Shown here one piece after another: positions 27,374 to 36,290 of a stretch of 64,000 bases of DNA; position 1 is the stretch's first letter; each line of letters starts with the position of its first letter. A program made the translations under genes and the position numbers. The notes below the pieces were generated by a model. The model saw only the letters and a program-made list of their open reading frames with translations. It made no database searches and was not told the DNA's origin. This DNA comes from CAWAXW01 sp963786155 (lineage in GTDB: Bacteria; Actinomycetota; CADDZG01; WHSQ01). Location of the stretch: NCBI GenBank assembly GCA_963786155.1, contig CAWAXW010000006.1:1-64000 (forward strand), written 5' to 3'.

Positions 27374-28384
27374 CTACTTTCTTTCCCGCCGAAGCGGAAT
27401 CGTACGTCTTCTAAGCTGTCGTTCCGCGGGCTTGCCAAGCCTCTGTAGAAGCCGTCGCAGCAGGGAGGCCAAGCGCAGCACAATCTTTAGGGTGAAATCT
27501 CGTGAAGGGTCGTAACCATCGAGCTGTCTGCCGTCCCAATCGTAGAAGCGGACCTTTGGAAGACCGTGTCCCAGGCTGAGATCTCGTGCGAGATCAGGAC
27601 GAGGCTCCTTTAGGGCAATGAGATGCAATGTGTACCCATAATCGGACCCCAGCGGTGAGTCATAGGCGACCGACTGCTTATATCCGTAACCTCTGAGTAC
27701 TCGGTTCAGCCCTGCTGGATTTAGCCGGAGTGCTGCTCTAGCGTAGACGGATTCTTCCTGGGAATAGAAAACCGTCCCATCCGGACTGGCTTCACGGTTG
27801 CGCACCTTGAGCTCGGCAAGTGGCTCTGGACTCGTGAGAGTCATAAAGCTCCCTTTGAACTGTGTGCTCAGAAAGAGGGTGAATCCGACCCGTGACCTAA
27901 TGTTCTCCAACAGGTCAAAGATAAGGAGTGGACTCTTCATGTGATACAGAAGACCGTGGAATATCACTAGGTCGAAGACTCCGAGAGTCGGGAGAAAACC
28001 CGGATCCTCGACGTCTCCTTGGAGTACGGTCGCGTTCTGGTGTTGCTTAAACTCCTTCAGCAGGAAATGCGCCCGGCGCACATGCGGCTGGCTCAGGTCC
28101 ACGGCGACAACTTCCCCAAGATGCAAGTCACAAAGGATGTCGGAGTAATGCCCCTCAAGGCAGCCAAGATCCAGCGCCCGTATTGTGTTCGGATCTCGTT
28201 CGCCGATTACCGTCTGCACCACGTGTCTAAAGAGATCTCTCCCTCGTCCTAGATCGCCAAGAATCGGTGCCGCCTCGGGATGACCGTTGATGGTCACACC
28301 TTGATGTTGGTAGCTATAGCGCCATGGAGCCAGCGCCTCAGCCCGCTGCTTAAGCTCCTGCGTAGCCTTAGTCCACTCGTTCAT
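27374..28384 (-). CDS. Class I SAM-dependent methyltransferase
   Basis: About 336 residues from ATG 28384; an in-frame ATG at 28411 would overlap the upstream gene by 23 bases. After a helical lead (WTKATQELKQRAEALAPW) come IRALDLGCLEGHYSDILCDL (motif I), VVAVDLSQPHVRRAHF, and FDLVIFHGLLYHMKSPLLIF. A long C-terminal domain then includes YKQSVAYDSPLGSDYGYT and a basic end. The pattern L-D-L-G-C-x-E-G-x-Y-S with H-G-L-L-Y-H is common in methyltransferases of sugar pathways. It lies in the minus-strand run between the KpsC-like gene and the ptmF-like gene. Target unknown. Confidence 0.8.
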   Translation of the reverse strand: MNEWTKATQELKQRAEALAPWRYSYQHQGVTINGHPEAAPILGDLGRGRDLFRHVVQTVIGERDPNTIRALDLGCLEGHYSDILCDLHLGEVVAVDLSQPHVRRAHFLLKEFKQHQNATVLQGDVEDPGFLPTLGVFDLVIFHGLLYHMKSPLLIFDLLENIRSRVGFTLFLSTQFKGSFMTLTSPEPLAELKVRNREASPDGTVFYSQEESVYARAALRLNPAGLNRVLRGYGYKQSVAYDSPLGSDYGYTLHLIALKEPRPDLARDLSLGHGLPKVRFYDWDGRQLDGYDPSRDFTLKIVLRLASLLRRLLQRLGKPAERQLRRRTIPLRRERK

Positions 28385-28388
28385 GTGG

Positions 28389-29921
28389 TCACTTGGGGTT
28401 GACCCGCTCATGTGCCCACATCGCCAGCGCCCCTGCCATGCCGGACACTGCATCCGCTTCGGAGACAGAGCTCACGTCTTCCAAGCGGGGCTCGAGGTAG
28501 CCCACAATTGATGCGCGATCTAGGGCGCCGAGATACAGATGCAGAGCGTCCGTCGGAATCGTGACCCCGAGACCGGCAACCTTCTCCAGCGCGGCTCGGC
28601 TATCAGCATTACTACGAATCTGAAGGACACCTGGAGCGTCAAGATACCAAGCGGCCCCAAAGACCAATGCTGGTTTTCCCCGCAAGACGGCCTCCCAGCC
28701 GGCTGATCCTGCGATCGTGGCAACTGCCTGAGAGTGGTCGATGAGATCGAAAGATGGCGTTGAAATCGGTATCCACCTTACGTTTGGCCTGCGAGGGCGA
28801 TCGTAGAACTCGAGATCCCGAACCATTTGACCCTTGGACATGTCCTGAAGTTGCCACGCGTGCTCTTTGACGTACAGCAGCCATCCAGTCGGTAGATTGT
28901 GGCTGAGGATATCAATCACCAATGACATGTTTGCGAAGTCCGCGCCGAGCGGAAGCGTGTTGCGTTCTGGCTGATAGTGAAGCGCCAGGAAGACATAGTT
29001 TCTTGAATAGTCAGGTTCCTCTTGCAATGTCTCGTAACGTCTTCGCAGGCGACTCTTCTTAAGGAGCCCCTTTATTCTCATGACCTGCCATCTCCAGACT
29101 GGCGTTGTCACATCAGTGACTCTTCTATTAGGCAATTTCAAATAGTTTTGGGGCGCGCCTTGCCTCTGAACATTTCGAGTGGCGATCCATCCTTCTCGTA
29201 GAGCAATGCGAAGGAAGCTGGATGCTGCCCCCGCACGTGATGTCGTTAGTCCATGAGCGGACAACTTTTTTCTGTAGTTTGCCGGCATTCCTTCGGAATA
29301 TTCGCCTCGTAGTCGAATCACGTGCTCTCGAAGAGGCTTGGAAAGTTCGATCGATTCTGCTGTTTTTCTCAGGGCGCCCTTTAGGGCCTCAGAGCCGTCC
29401 CGCCAATCCTCCTGCAGCAGAAGGCGGCCCGGTATGGCTGTGCGCTCAAACATGATCGTTCGGATATCAAGTTCCTTGCATAACGCGAAGAGAACGAGGT
29501 CGTACACGAGATGAGGGGAGATTGAGAAGAAGACAACATCCGGCTCAAGGCGAAGCAGAAGAGCTCGCCAGTAGCGGACAAGATGATGATAATGCCGGAG
29601 TCGCTCATCGTATGAGAATGACTTTTGATCGGGATCCATCCGCTCCATCATCTTCAAGGCCATCACCTCAAATGGACGTAGCGAGATGAGCAGCTCTAGG
29701 TCAAGTGGTTCAAGGGTCATGTCTCTCAACGCTTCCGCGGAAATTCCGCGCGCGGCATGGATGTTGGAGTGAAAAATCGCATTCGGAAAGGCACGCATCA
29801 CATGCTGTTTAATCTCGGTTGATCCGAGCCATACGATTGGCTCCCACTGGGCGTTTCGTTGCAGATGTTCGGCCATCCGAACAAGGTGTTGTTCCGAACA
29901 CTCGGAGTAGATAACTCTCAT
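28389..29921 (-). CDS. KpsC/KpsS-like capsule polysaccharide biosynthesis protein
   Basis: 510 residues from ATG 29921. The C-terminal half reads NYVFLALHYQPERNTLPLGA, LPTGWLLYVKEHAWQLQDMS, PNVRWIPISTPSFDLIDHSQ, and AVATIAGSAGWEAVLRGKPA followed by LVFGAAWYLDAPG. This order (HYQPER, KEH, S-x-x-L-I, T-I-x-G-x-x-G-x-E-A, G-K-P, F-G) is that of the capsule_synth family, which holds the retaining beta-Kdo transferases KpsC and KpsS. The acidic-sugar chemistry of the locus fits a transferase that adds a nonulosonate or Kdo-like linker. The N-terminal half (1-280) is less conserved. It is directly upstream of the methyltransferase and downstream of wzt. Confidence 0.75.
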   Translation of the reverse strand: MRVIYSECSEQHLVRMAEHLQRNAQWEPIVWLGSTEIKQHVMRAFPNAIFHSNIHAARGISAEALRDMTLEPLDLELLISLRPFEVMALKMMERMDPDQKSFSYDERLRHYHHLVRYWRALLLRLEPDVVFFSISPHLVYDLVLFALCKELDIRTIMFERTAIPGRLLLQEDWRDGSEALKGALRKTAESIELSKPLREHVIRLRGEYSEGMPANYRKKLSAHGLTTSRAGAASSFLRIALREGWIATRNVQRQGAPQNYLKLPNRRVTDVTTPVWRWQVMRIKGLLKKSRLRRRYETLQEEPDYSRNYVFLALHYQPERNTLPLGADFANMSLVIDILSHNLPTGWLLYVKEHAWQLQDMSKGQMVRDLEFYDRPRRPNVRWIPISTPSFDLIDHSQAVATIAGSAGWEAVLRGKPALVFGAAWYLDAPGVLQIRSNADSRAALEKVAGLGVTIPTDALHLYLGALDRASIVGYLEPRLEDVSSVSEADAVSGMAGALAMWAHERVNPK

Positions 29922-29989
29922 CGCTCCATGCTCATTTCGACTCTCTCAATTGGAGGGAGGTCCTCAAGTGATAGTTGTCATCGACCCAT

Positions 29990-31261
29990 TTAGCTAACTG
30001 CGCGCCATTCATGCTCGCAGAGCACCACACCTGCTTGCTCGAGCGATCTACCTGAACGGAAGAAATCGCCGGTACCTACCTCTAATAAGAAAGCATTCTC
30101 TAGACGGTCAGCCTTTGCGCCTGCGACTCGTGATTCTACTGAGATTGAATATGTGCCCGGCTTCAGAGGAAGCCTGGGTATGTGGCAGATTATCCTGCCC
30201 GTTCCAGGAAGACGCTCGAAATCTTGATTCACTAACGTTGTCCAGAACCGCATCAATTCTCGATCGAACTGATCTACCAACCCCATCAAAATCGAAACAT
30301 GGCGCAACTCATCGAACGCCGAGCGGTACGAAAGGACGATGTCGAGTGAGGCACCGGGTCCGACCGCGTCGACTTTCTCTCCCGAGTTGTTGCGAATGGA
30401 CAGATCCGTAAACCGCATAGCGCCGTTGCCGATTCGATCCCCTCGGGAGGAGATATCAGACTCACGGCTTGGGACATCAGCGGCATGAGACAAATACTTC
30501 TCGATCGCGGTTGAAGGTTCAGCGTCGATCATTAACCTTCCGCCGTGAAGCCATATCGCGCGTGTGCAAAGATGCCCAATGGATTCCATATTGTGACTTA
30601 CAAACAGCACCGTTCGGCCCTGATAGGCAGTTTCGCCCACCTTCTTAAGACATTTTCTCTGGAACTCAGCGTCACCTACCGCCAAAACCTCATCTACAAG
30701 CAGGACTTCAGGTTCAAAATGGGCAGCCACCGCGAAGCCAAGGCGAACGCTCATTCCGCTTGAGTAACGCTTGACAGGAGTGTCGATAAAATCTCCGATG
30801 CCGCTGAAGTCGACGATTTCGTCATATCGCTCATCAATCTCGCGTTTCTTCATCCCAAGCAGCGCGCCGTTTACATAGACGTTCTCTCGTCCAGTCAACT
30901 CCTCGTTGAAGCCCGTTCCGACTTCAAGCAGAGAGCCAACTCGACCGCGGATCACGATCCTTCCTTCTGTTGGTTCAGTCAGCCGCGACATGAGCTTCAA
31001 GAGCGTGCTCTTACCCGCGCCGTTGCGGCCTATAACGCCCAGAATCTCGCCTCGCTCAAGCGCGAAATTGATGTTGCGAAGTGCCCAGATATAGTCTTGC
31101 CTTCCACCTGAATCAAGATCGCGACCTTTGTCGAGTTCGACCAAACTCTTCGATTTTGGTCGAAACCTCAGAAACCAGTTCATTAGTTCGCGATGAGGCT
31201 GCCTTTGGCCAAGACGATATTTCTTTCCCACGTTCTCTACGACGATGGCGCGACCGGTCAT
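29990..31261 (-). CDS. wzt: Polysaccharide ABC exporter ATP-binding protein Wzt
   Basis: 423 residues from ATG 31261. The ATPase domain has ILGVIGRNGAGKSTLLKLMS (Walker A), the family insert SLLEVGTGFNEELTGRENVY, signature RYSSGMSVRLGFAVAAHFEP, Walker B VLLVDEVLAVGDAEFQRKCL, and the switch FVSHNMESIGHLC. Residues from about 285 form an immunoglobulin-like beta domain (LRHVSILMGLVDQFDRELMR) as in O-antigen Wzt C-terminal domains that bind the chain terminus. It is co-transcribed with the permease gene 13 bases upstream. A completed, lipid-linked glycan is the expected substrate. Confidence 0.92.
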   Translation of the reverse strand: MTGRAIVVENVGKKYRLGQRQPHRELMNWFLRFRPKSKSLVELDKGRDLDSGGRQDYIWALRNINFALERGEILGVIGRNGAGKSTLLKLMSRLTEPTEGRIVIRGRVGSLLEVGTGFNEELTGRENVYVNGALLGMKKREIDERYDEIVDFSGIGDFIDTPVKRYSSGMSVRLGFAVAAHFEPEVLLVDEVLAVGDAEFQRKCLKKVGETAYQGRTVLFVSHNMESIGHLCTRAIWLHGGRLMIDAEPSTAIEKYLSHAADVPSRESDISSRGDRIGNGAMRFTDLSIRNNSGEKVDAVGPGASLDIVLSYRSAFDELRHVSILMGLVDQFDRELMRFWTTLVNQDFERLPGTGRIICHIPRLPLKPGTYSISVESRVAGAKADRLENAFLLEVGTGDFFRSGRSLEQAGVVLCEHEWRAVS

Positions 31262-31274
31262 CTGCAGATGATCC

Positions 31275-32120
31275 TCAAATTCTATCCATGAACGTTCTCT
31301 CCACTCTCGTGAAGATCAAGAGGCCGCCAAGTACTAGGACCAAGAGAGCGACAGACGAAGAAAGGAGCATTCCACCTTGCAGACTGCTACTTCCAAGCAG
31401 TGACCACCGTGCCCCCTCGATCACAGAAACCATAGGATTCAGTGAGTACACCGCTATCCATTCATTGGGTACTGCTGATGCCGGATAGATGACTGGGGTA
31501 GCGAAAATGCCGAGGCTAAGGAGGAATGGCGTCGCATAGGCTAGGTCCCGAAACTCGATGCTAAGTGCTGATACCCATAATGCAAAGGCAACGGAAGTGA
31601 TGACAGCCATCGCAATGAAGAGCGGCAGTAGGAGCAGGGGCCAGGACGGGGCGTACGCGTAGAAGATCATTAAGCCGCCTAGGACAGTTAGTCCCACAGC
31701 AAAATCTGCCAACGCTGTTACGGCAGGAATTGCAGGAGCGAGGACTCTAGGAAAATACACTTTACTTATGACCCCACGAAGTGTGATCAGACTCAATCCC
31801 CCGGAGCTAACGGACTTGGAAAACAACTGCCAGAAGAGAACTCCGGTCAGAGAGAAGAGTGGGTAGGGAACTCCGTCTGATGGCAGATCGGCGAGGCCGC
31901 CGCCAAAGACTATTGTAAATACTCCGGTCGTCGCTAGAGGTTGGGCGATGACCCAGGTGAAACCCAACGCGGTTTGACGGTAGCTTGATCTAATGTCACG
32001 TAGCGACATGATCAACAGTAGGTGTCGGTAGTGCCATATATCACGCAGGTTTAAGAACTGCCAACCTCTTGTTGGTGCTATCACCGTGGTTTGGAGTATG
32101 TCTCTCACCTTCTCGGCCAT
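31275..32120 (-). CDS. wzm: Polysaccharide ABC exporter permease Wzm
   Basis: 281 residues from ATG 32120. It has the ABC-2/TagG layout: an amphipathic N-terminus (FLNLRDIWHYRHLLLIMSLR), the family motif IRSSYRQTALGFTWVIAQPL, then six hydrophobic helices including LFSLTGVLFWQLFSKSVSSG and PFLLSLGIFATPVIYPASAV. The segment AVPNEWIAVYSLNPMVSVIE is the hallmark of Wzm/TagG near the last helices. It forms the channel energised by the Wzt product. It is first in the minus-strand operon and shares a 330-bp gap with the divergent neuB gene. Confidence 0.92.
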   Translation of the reverse strand: MAEKVRDILQTTVIAPTRGWQFLNLRDIWHYRHLLLIMSLRDIRSSYRQTALGFTWVIAQPLATTGVFTIVFGGGLADLPSDGVPYPLFSLTGVLFWQLFSKSVSSGGLSLITLRGVISKVYFPRVLAPAIPAVTALADFAVGLTVLGGLMIFYAYAPSWPLLLLPLFIAMAVITSVAFALWVSALSIEFRDLAYATPFLLSLGIFATPVIYPASAVPNEWIAVYSLNPMVSVIEGARWSLLGSSSLQGGMLLSSSVALLVLVLGGLLIFTRVERTFMDRI

Positions 32121-32470
32121 GAATGGGTTGCTCTCTTGTCACGTCGACTGTTGATGGGACCCCCATACTAAGAGGCGAGAGCGGGATGACTCCGCCAGAG
32201 TCATACTTCACTGGACATGCTTGAATCATCTTAGCGATTGCCGTTTGGCTGATTAGCTGGGCAGGACGAATTGGCTTAGTCCCACGGTACTAGCGCGTTG
32301 GTTACCTCGTTAGAATTGATGATTCAGTATCGATGCGCAGATGTAGGACGGGATAGCCTTGAAGGAGCCGATGCTCCGTAACTACAACAGACGGAAATCA
32401 AGACACACTAGACCCGCGAGTCGAGAGCAAGCATCGGGCTGATGCAAATCGAGTGGCTCAAGACGGGGCT
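32121..32470. promoter_or_regulatory. Divergent intergenic region between wzm and neuB with an inverted repeat
   Basis: The gap holds no gene. At 32186-32204 ATGACTC and GAGTCAT form a perfect 7-bp inverted repeat around CGCCA. It could be an operator or a small hairpin. The AT content is higher than in the flanking genes and no convincing -35/-10 pair can be fixed, but both flanking operons must be transcribed outward from here. Confidence 0.35.
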
Positions 32471-33517
32471 GTGAAAGACATTCAGATCGGTGATAGAGCC
32501 ATCGGTAGTGGTTTTCCCTGCTACGTGGTTGCTGAAGCAGGGGTAAATCACAACGGACAACTCGACCTCGCTCTCAGACTTGTTGAAGAAGCCGCACTTA
32601 GGGGTGCTGACGCGGTCAAGTTCCAGACGTTTAGTGCGGATAAGGTCGCGATCACAGGAGGGCCCCTGGCCAACTATCAACTGCAGTCGTTTCCTGAGAA
32701 GGACCAAAGAGCCATGCTTCGATCACTGGAGCTCTCTCGCGATGCTCTTATAGATATTCAAGGACGTTGTTCGGAAATCGGTATCCAGTTCCTGTCTTCA
32801 CCGTTTGACCAGAGCTCTGCCGATCTCCTCGAAGAAATGGGGATGGAGGCTTTCAAGATTGCGTCGGGCGAGCTAACTAATACACCTTTCCTGAAGTATG
32901 TTGCCAAAAAGGAGCGACCAATACTGCTTTCGACAGGCATGGCGAACTTAGAGGAAGTAGAAGTTGCCGTTGATGCCATCCGTCAGTCTGTCGACACGCC
33001 GCTGATCTTGCTCCATTGTGTCAGCTCCTATCCCGCAGACCCTCGTGATTGCAACCTCTTGGCCATGAGGACGATTCGTCAGGAGTTTGGGGTACCAGTC
33101 GGATTCTCGGATCACACAACGAGTTTGAGCGTGCCATGGGCAGCCGTTGCTCTAGGCGCAGTCGTTATCGAGAAGCACCTAAGTCTTGATACATCCATGA
33201 GGGGGCCGGATCACATCGCGTCTCTCTCTCCCGAGCGCTTTGAGAGTATGGTTCGTGGCATCCGTGAGGTCGAGGCCAGCTTCGGGTCGTCCGAGAAGGC
33301 CCCAACTCTGGCCGAGATTCAAATGGCCAAGATAGTGCGTCGCAGTCTCGTGGCGGCAAGGTTTATACCTGCGGGTAAACGCCTGGTGGCTGAGGACATC
33401 GCCATTATGCGTCCCGGCACGGGACTACCCCCTGACATGCACGACCAGATGCTTGGCAAGATAGCCAGCGCGGACCTTCCCGAAGGCTCGCTTCTGTCTG
33501 CAGACAATGTCGAATGA
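32471..33517 (+). CDS. neuB: N-acetylneuraminate/nonulosonate synthase, NeuB family (copy 1)
   Basis: About 348 residues from GTG 32471 (GACGGGG just upstream); an in-frame GTG at 32453 is possible. It condenses a 6-carbon amino sugar with PEP. TIM-barrel motifs: CYVVAEAGVNHNGQLDLALR, ADAVKFQTFSADK, FLSSPFDQSSADLLEEMGME, AFKIASGELTNTPFLKYVAK, LLSTGMANLEEVEVAVDAIR, LLHCVSSYPADPRDCNL, GFSDHTTSLSVPWAAVALGA, and VIEKHLSLDTSMRGPDHIAS. A C-terminal SAF (antifreeze-like) domain begins about residue 290 with RRSLVAARFIPAGKRL. Its stop overlaps the neuC start (ATGA). Whether the product is sialic acid or legionaminic acid depends on the partner genes. Confidence 0.88.
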   Translation: MKDIQIGDRAIGSGFPCYVVAEAGVNHNGQLDLALRLVEEAALRGADAVKFQTFSADKVAITGGPLANYQLQSFPEKDQRAMLRSLELSRDALIDIQGRCSEIGIQFLSSPFDQSSADLLEEMGMEAFKIASGELTNTPFLKYVAKKERPILLSTGMANLEEVEVAVDAIRQSVDTPLILLHCVSSYPADPRDCNLLAMRTIRQEFGVPVGFSDHTTSLSVPWAAVALGAVVIEKHLSLDTSMRGPDHIASLSPERFESMVRGIREVEASFGSSEKAPTLAEIQMAKIVRRSLVAARFIPAGKRLVAEDIAIMRPGTGLPPDMHDQMLGKIASADLPEGSLLSADNVE

Positions 33518-34689
33518 GAATCGTCGGTGTAGTTACTACCTCGCGGGCTGATTCGGCTGCCTACGAACCCGTTCTTAGGCGTATTCGCCAGTCTTCGGAA
33601 CTGGCATTGGCACTACTGGTAGTGGGAAGCAGCCCTGCGCAGTCGGGGGAATCTACACTCCAAGCCATTGCCGGGGAAGAGTTGACGATTCAGGTGGGAG
33701 GTTCGCTTCCACCAGATGACACGGCCAGAGGAATCGTTTACGCGATGGCCGACACTACTAAGACCTTCGGGGATCTGCTCCTGCGATGGACGCCTGACAT
33801 CCTGCTAGTACTTGGAGACCGCTACGAGATGCACGCCGCCGTCAGTGCCACCGTCCCCTTTCTAATTCCAGTTGCGCATATCCATGGCGGCGAGTTGAGC
33901 CAGGGGTCGATTGACGATGCATTCCGACACTCAATTACCAAGTTGAGTCACATTCACTTTGCAAGCACGGCCGAGTACGGCCGTCGCATTGTCCAATTGG
34001 GAGAGGAGCCTTGGCGAGTTCATGTTACGGGAGCACCCAGCCTTGACAATCTATTGGGAATGGTCCCGCTCTCACATCGCGAACTCTCTCAGAGGATCGG
34101 CGTTCCGATTGACAATCGGACGCTGCTCGTGACCTATCACCCTGAAACGTTGGAAGCTAATCGAGGCCTACATGGTGCGAGAGCCATGTTGAATGTCCTA
34201 ACCGATCACTCTGACAGCATTGTCGTTACGGCTCCCAATCTCGATCCGGGGCACGAGCTCATCCGCAAGCAATTGCTGGAGTTTTGTATTGGGCACTCGA
34301 ACGCCGTGTTCGTAGAGAATCTCGGTACTCAGGCATATTTCAGCCTTATGGCGTTGGCTGGGGCCATGGTTGGGAACTCTTCGAGCGGAATCATTGAGGC
34401 GGCTTCGTTTGAGCTCCCTGTCGTTAACATCGGTATGCGACAGGAGAGACGAACTCGCGCCAAGAATGTCATTGATGTGGAACCTTCATATGCAGGAATC
34501 CATCAAGCCTTGGTCAAGGCGCTTAGCCCGGCGTTTCGTAACGAGTTGGTGGGCCTAAAGAATCCATACTCACTCGGAGGAGCAGCCAAGAGAATCGTTG
34601 ACTGTCTCGAACAGGTGCAGATAGACAGGAGACTTCTCAGCAAGAGATTCTTTGATATCTCTCCGGACCCGCTTGTCGATGACTGCTAA
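33514..34689 (+). CDS. neuC: Hydrolysing nucleotide-sugar 2-epimerase, NeuC family (copy 1)
   Basis: 391 residues from ATG 33514. NeuC enzymes release ManNAc-type sugars from UDP- or GDP-linked GlcNAc derivatives with inversion at C2. Motifs: VGVVTTSRADSAAYEPVLRR, ILLVLGDRYEMHAAVSAT, VAHIHGGELSQGSIDDAFRH, SITKLSHIHFASTAEYGRRI, VTYHPETLEANRGL, and GNSSSGIIEAASFELPVVNI, then GMRQERRTRAKNVIDVE. All are standard for the family. It overlaps neuB upstream by 4 bases and the acetyltransferase gene downstream by 11. A second family member is at 42646. Confidence 0.88.
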   Translation: MRIVGVVTTSRADSAAYEPVLRRIRQSSELALALLVVGSSPAQSGESTLQAIAGEELTIQVGGSLPPDDTARGIVYAMADTTKTFGDLLLRWTPDILLVLGDRYEMHAAVSATVPFLIPVAHIHGGELSQGSIDDAFRHSITKLSHIHFASTAEYGRRIVQLGEEPWRVHVTGAPSLDNLLGMVPLSHRELSQRIGVPIDNRTLLVTYHPETLEANRGLHGARAMLNVLTDHSDSIVVTAPNLDPGHELIRKQLLEFCIGHSNAVFVENLGTQAYFSLMALAGAMVGNSSSGIIEAASFELPVVNIGMRQERRTRAKNVIDVEPSYAGIHQALVKALSPAFRNELVGLKNPYSLGGAAKRIVDCLEQVQIDRRLLSKRFFDISPDPLVDDC

Positions 34690-35341
34690 GCAATCGACTG
34701 CCGTGCTCCTCGGTGGAGGCGGCCACGCCAAGGTTGTGCTCGAGGCAATCATGCTCGTCGATGCCGCGGCCGTGCGTACGATCCTCGACGCTGACACGGA
34801 GCGTTGGGGGAAACGAGTGGGTGGTGTAGAAATCGCGGGTGGTGACGAACTGCTCCCTAAGCTGAGGGACAAAGTCACACACTTCATGGTGAGTCTTGGT
34901 GGTATTGGAGGTGACCGCCGAGCGTTGCTATTCGAGCTGGGTCTTCGGAACGGACTTGTACCTCTGACGGTTGTCCATCCGAGGGCCTATGTGTCGGTGG
35001 GGGCGAGCATTGGTCCTGGAACCTTCGTAGCGGCCGGAGCAATCGTTGGGCCTGGGGTGCGAGTTGGCCACAACGTCGTGATCAATACAGCGAGCGTTAT
35101 TGATCACGATTGCAAAGTTGGGAACAACGCCCACATTGCTCCAACGAGCTGCTTGGGGGGAGCGGTCACTGTAGGGGAAAATGCGCACATCGGCTCTGGG
35201 GCCGTCATACTGGAGGGTAGGAACGTTGGGGCCCATGCAGTCGTGGCGGCGGGCGCTGTTGTCATCAAGGACATTCGAGCAAGTACGACTGTGGCCGGAG
35301 TTCCGGCGCACCCGATGGGAATCTCGTCGAACGACAGTTAG
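34679..35341 (+). CDS. neuD: NeuD/PglD-family sugar acetyltransferase
   Basis: 220 residues from ATG 34679, overlapping the end of neuC. The N-terminal PglD-type domain starts AVLLGGGGHAKVVLEAIM. A left-handed parallel beta-helix of hexapeptide repeats follows (VGASIGPGTFVAAGAIVGPG, VGHNVVINTASVIDHDCKVG). The catalytic His is in SVIDHDCKVG, and acetyl-CoA contacts are in the final turns. It could be a NeuD-type O-acetyltransferase of sialic acid or, given the legionaminic genes nearby and no other acetyltransferase, the LegH-type N-acetyltransferase acting on the 4-amino sugar. The second reading fills the one missing step of that pathway. Confidence 0.8.
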   Translation: MTAKQSTAVLLGGGGHAKVVLEAIMLVDAAAVRTILDADTERWGKRVGGVEIAGGDELLPKLRDKVTHFMVSLGGIGGDRRALLFELGLRNGLVPLTVVHPRAYVSVGASIGPGTFVAAGAIVGPGVRVGHNVVINTASVIDHDCKVGNNAHIAPTSCLGGAVTVGENAHIGSGAVILEGRNVGAHAVVAAGAVVIKDIRASTTVAGVPAHPMGISSNDS

Positions 35342-35459
35342 AGGCCTTCCTCCAAGCGGCGATAATCACCCCCAATGGAGCATCAAACCGTTAGCACCCC
35401 TGGCTCGGACCCAACTCGCCTAGCGGCCCGTTCCGCAACGATCCGCGTCAATCCCCCGA

Positions 35460-36290
35460 TTGGACATCAAAGGTCCCAATCTCGTAAAGGGTGTACATCT
35501 AGAGGGCCTGCGTGTTCTTGGTAAACCCGAGAGCTTCGCACGGCACTATTACGCGAACGGCGCGGATGAACTCCTCTATATGGATACCGTTGCGAGTCTG
35601 TATGAACGGAATAGCCTGCTTCACATCATTGAGCGGACAGCGCGGGAGGTATTCATTCCGATTTGTGTAGGCGGGGGCCTCAGGACACTCGACGACATCA
35701 AATCGGTGCTTCGGGCTGGCGCGGACAAGGTTGCGATCAATACTGCTGCCTTGGCGAATCCCGATCTCATTCAGAGAGCTTCTAAACGATTCGGATCATC
35801 AACGATAGTTGTTTCGCTGGAGGTGATTCGCCAATTGGATGGTTCCTACGAATGTTTTACAGACAATGGTCGTGAGGCGACAGGGGTGGATGCACTCCAG
35901 TGGGTCGAAAGAGTTGTTGAGCTTGGTGCGGGCGAACTCTTGGTGACTTCAGTGGATCGGGAGGGAACGGGCAGGGGCTTTGATCTGAATGTGATCGAGC
36001 GCATCGCATCGTCTGTAGGAATACCCGTGATTGCCGGAGGAGGCGCTGGCAAGATTGATCACATGAAGGAAGTGATACTGGAAAGTGGCGCTGATGCGGT
36101 TTGCATTGCCTCAATCCTCCACTACGACGCGATCAAGACTATCGATTTCCGACCCGACCAGTTTGGCGAGGAAGGAAACGTCGAATTTCGCCAAAGGGGA
36201 GACCAGTCGCGTAGAATCGTGGCCATCTCGCTTCCGGAGATGAAGGAACAGTTGGAGCGGGAAGGGATTCGTGTGAGACCTCTTCAATGA
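35460..36290 (+). CDS. hisF: HisF-like cyclase subunit (HisF2) of the acetamidino-sugar system, 5' frameshift suspected
   Basis: 276 residues from TTG 35460. TIM-barrel motifs: LDIKGPNLVKGVHLEGLRV, ADELLYMDTVASLYERNSLL, PICVGGGLRTLDDIKSVLRA, ADKVAINTAALANPDLI, ELLVTSVDREGTGRGFDLNV, and PVIAGGGAGKIDHMKEVILE. The N-terminus lacks the usual first strand (xRVIPRLD). The preceding bases encode TIRVNPRLDIKG if one C of the run at 35453-35457 is removed, which points to an extra C. HisF2 proteins work with HisH2 and an N-acetyl sugar amidotransferase to supply ammonia for an acetamidino group. Here it overlaps hisH2 by 4 bases. It is not part of a histidine operon. Confidence 0.85.
   Translation: MDIKGPNLVKGVHLEGLRVLGKPESFARHYYANGADELLYMDTVASLYERNSLLHIIERTAREVFIPICVGGGLRTLDDIKSVLRAGADKVAINTAALANPDLIQRASKRFGSSTIVVSLEVIRQLDGSYECFTDNGREATGVDALQWVERVVELGAGELLVTSVDREGTGRGFDLNVIERIASSVGIPVIAGGGAGKIDHMKEVILESGADAVCIASILHYDAIKTIDFRPDQFGEEGNVEFRQRGDQSRRIVAISLPEMKEQLEREGIRVRPLQ

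Noticed and set aside
35375..35460. ATG at 35375 as the hisF2 start
   Set aside because: It needs removal of a C to join the frame and would add an unusual 28-residue leader not seen in the family; the start probably lies nearer the LDIKG motif.
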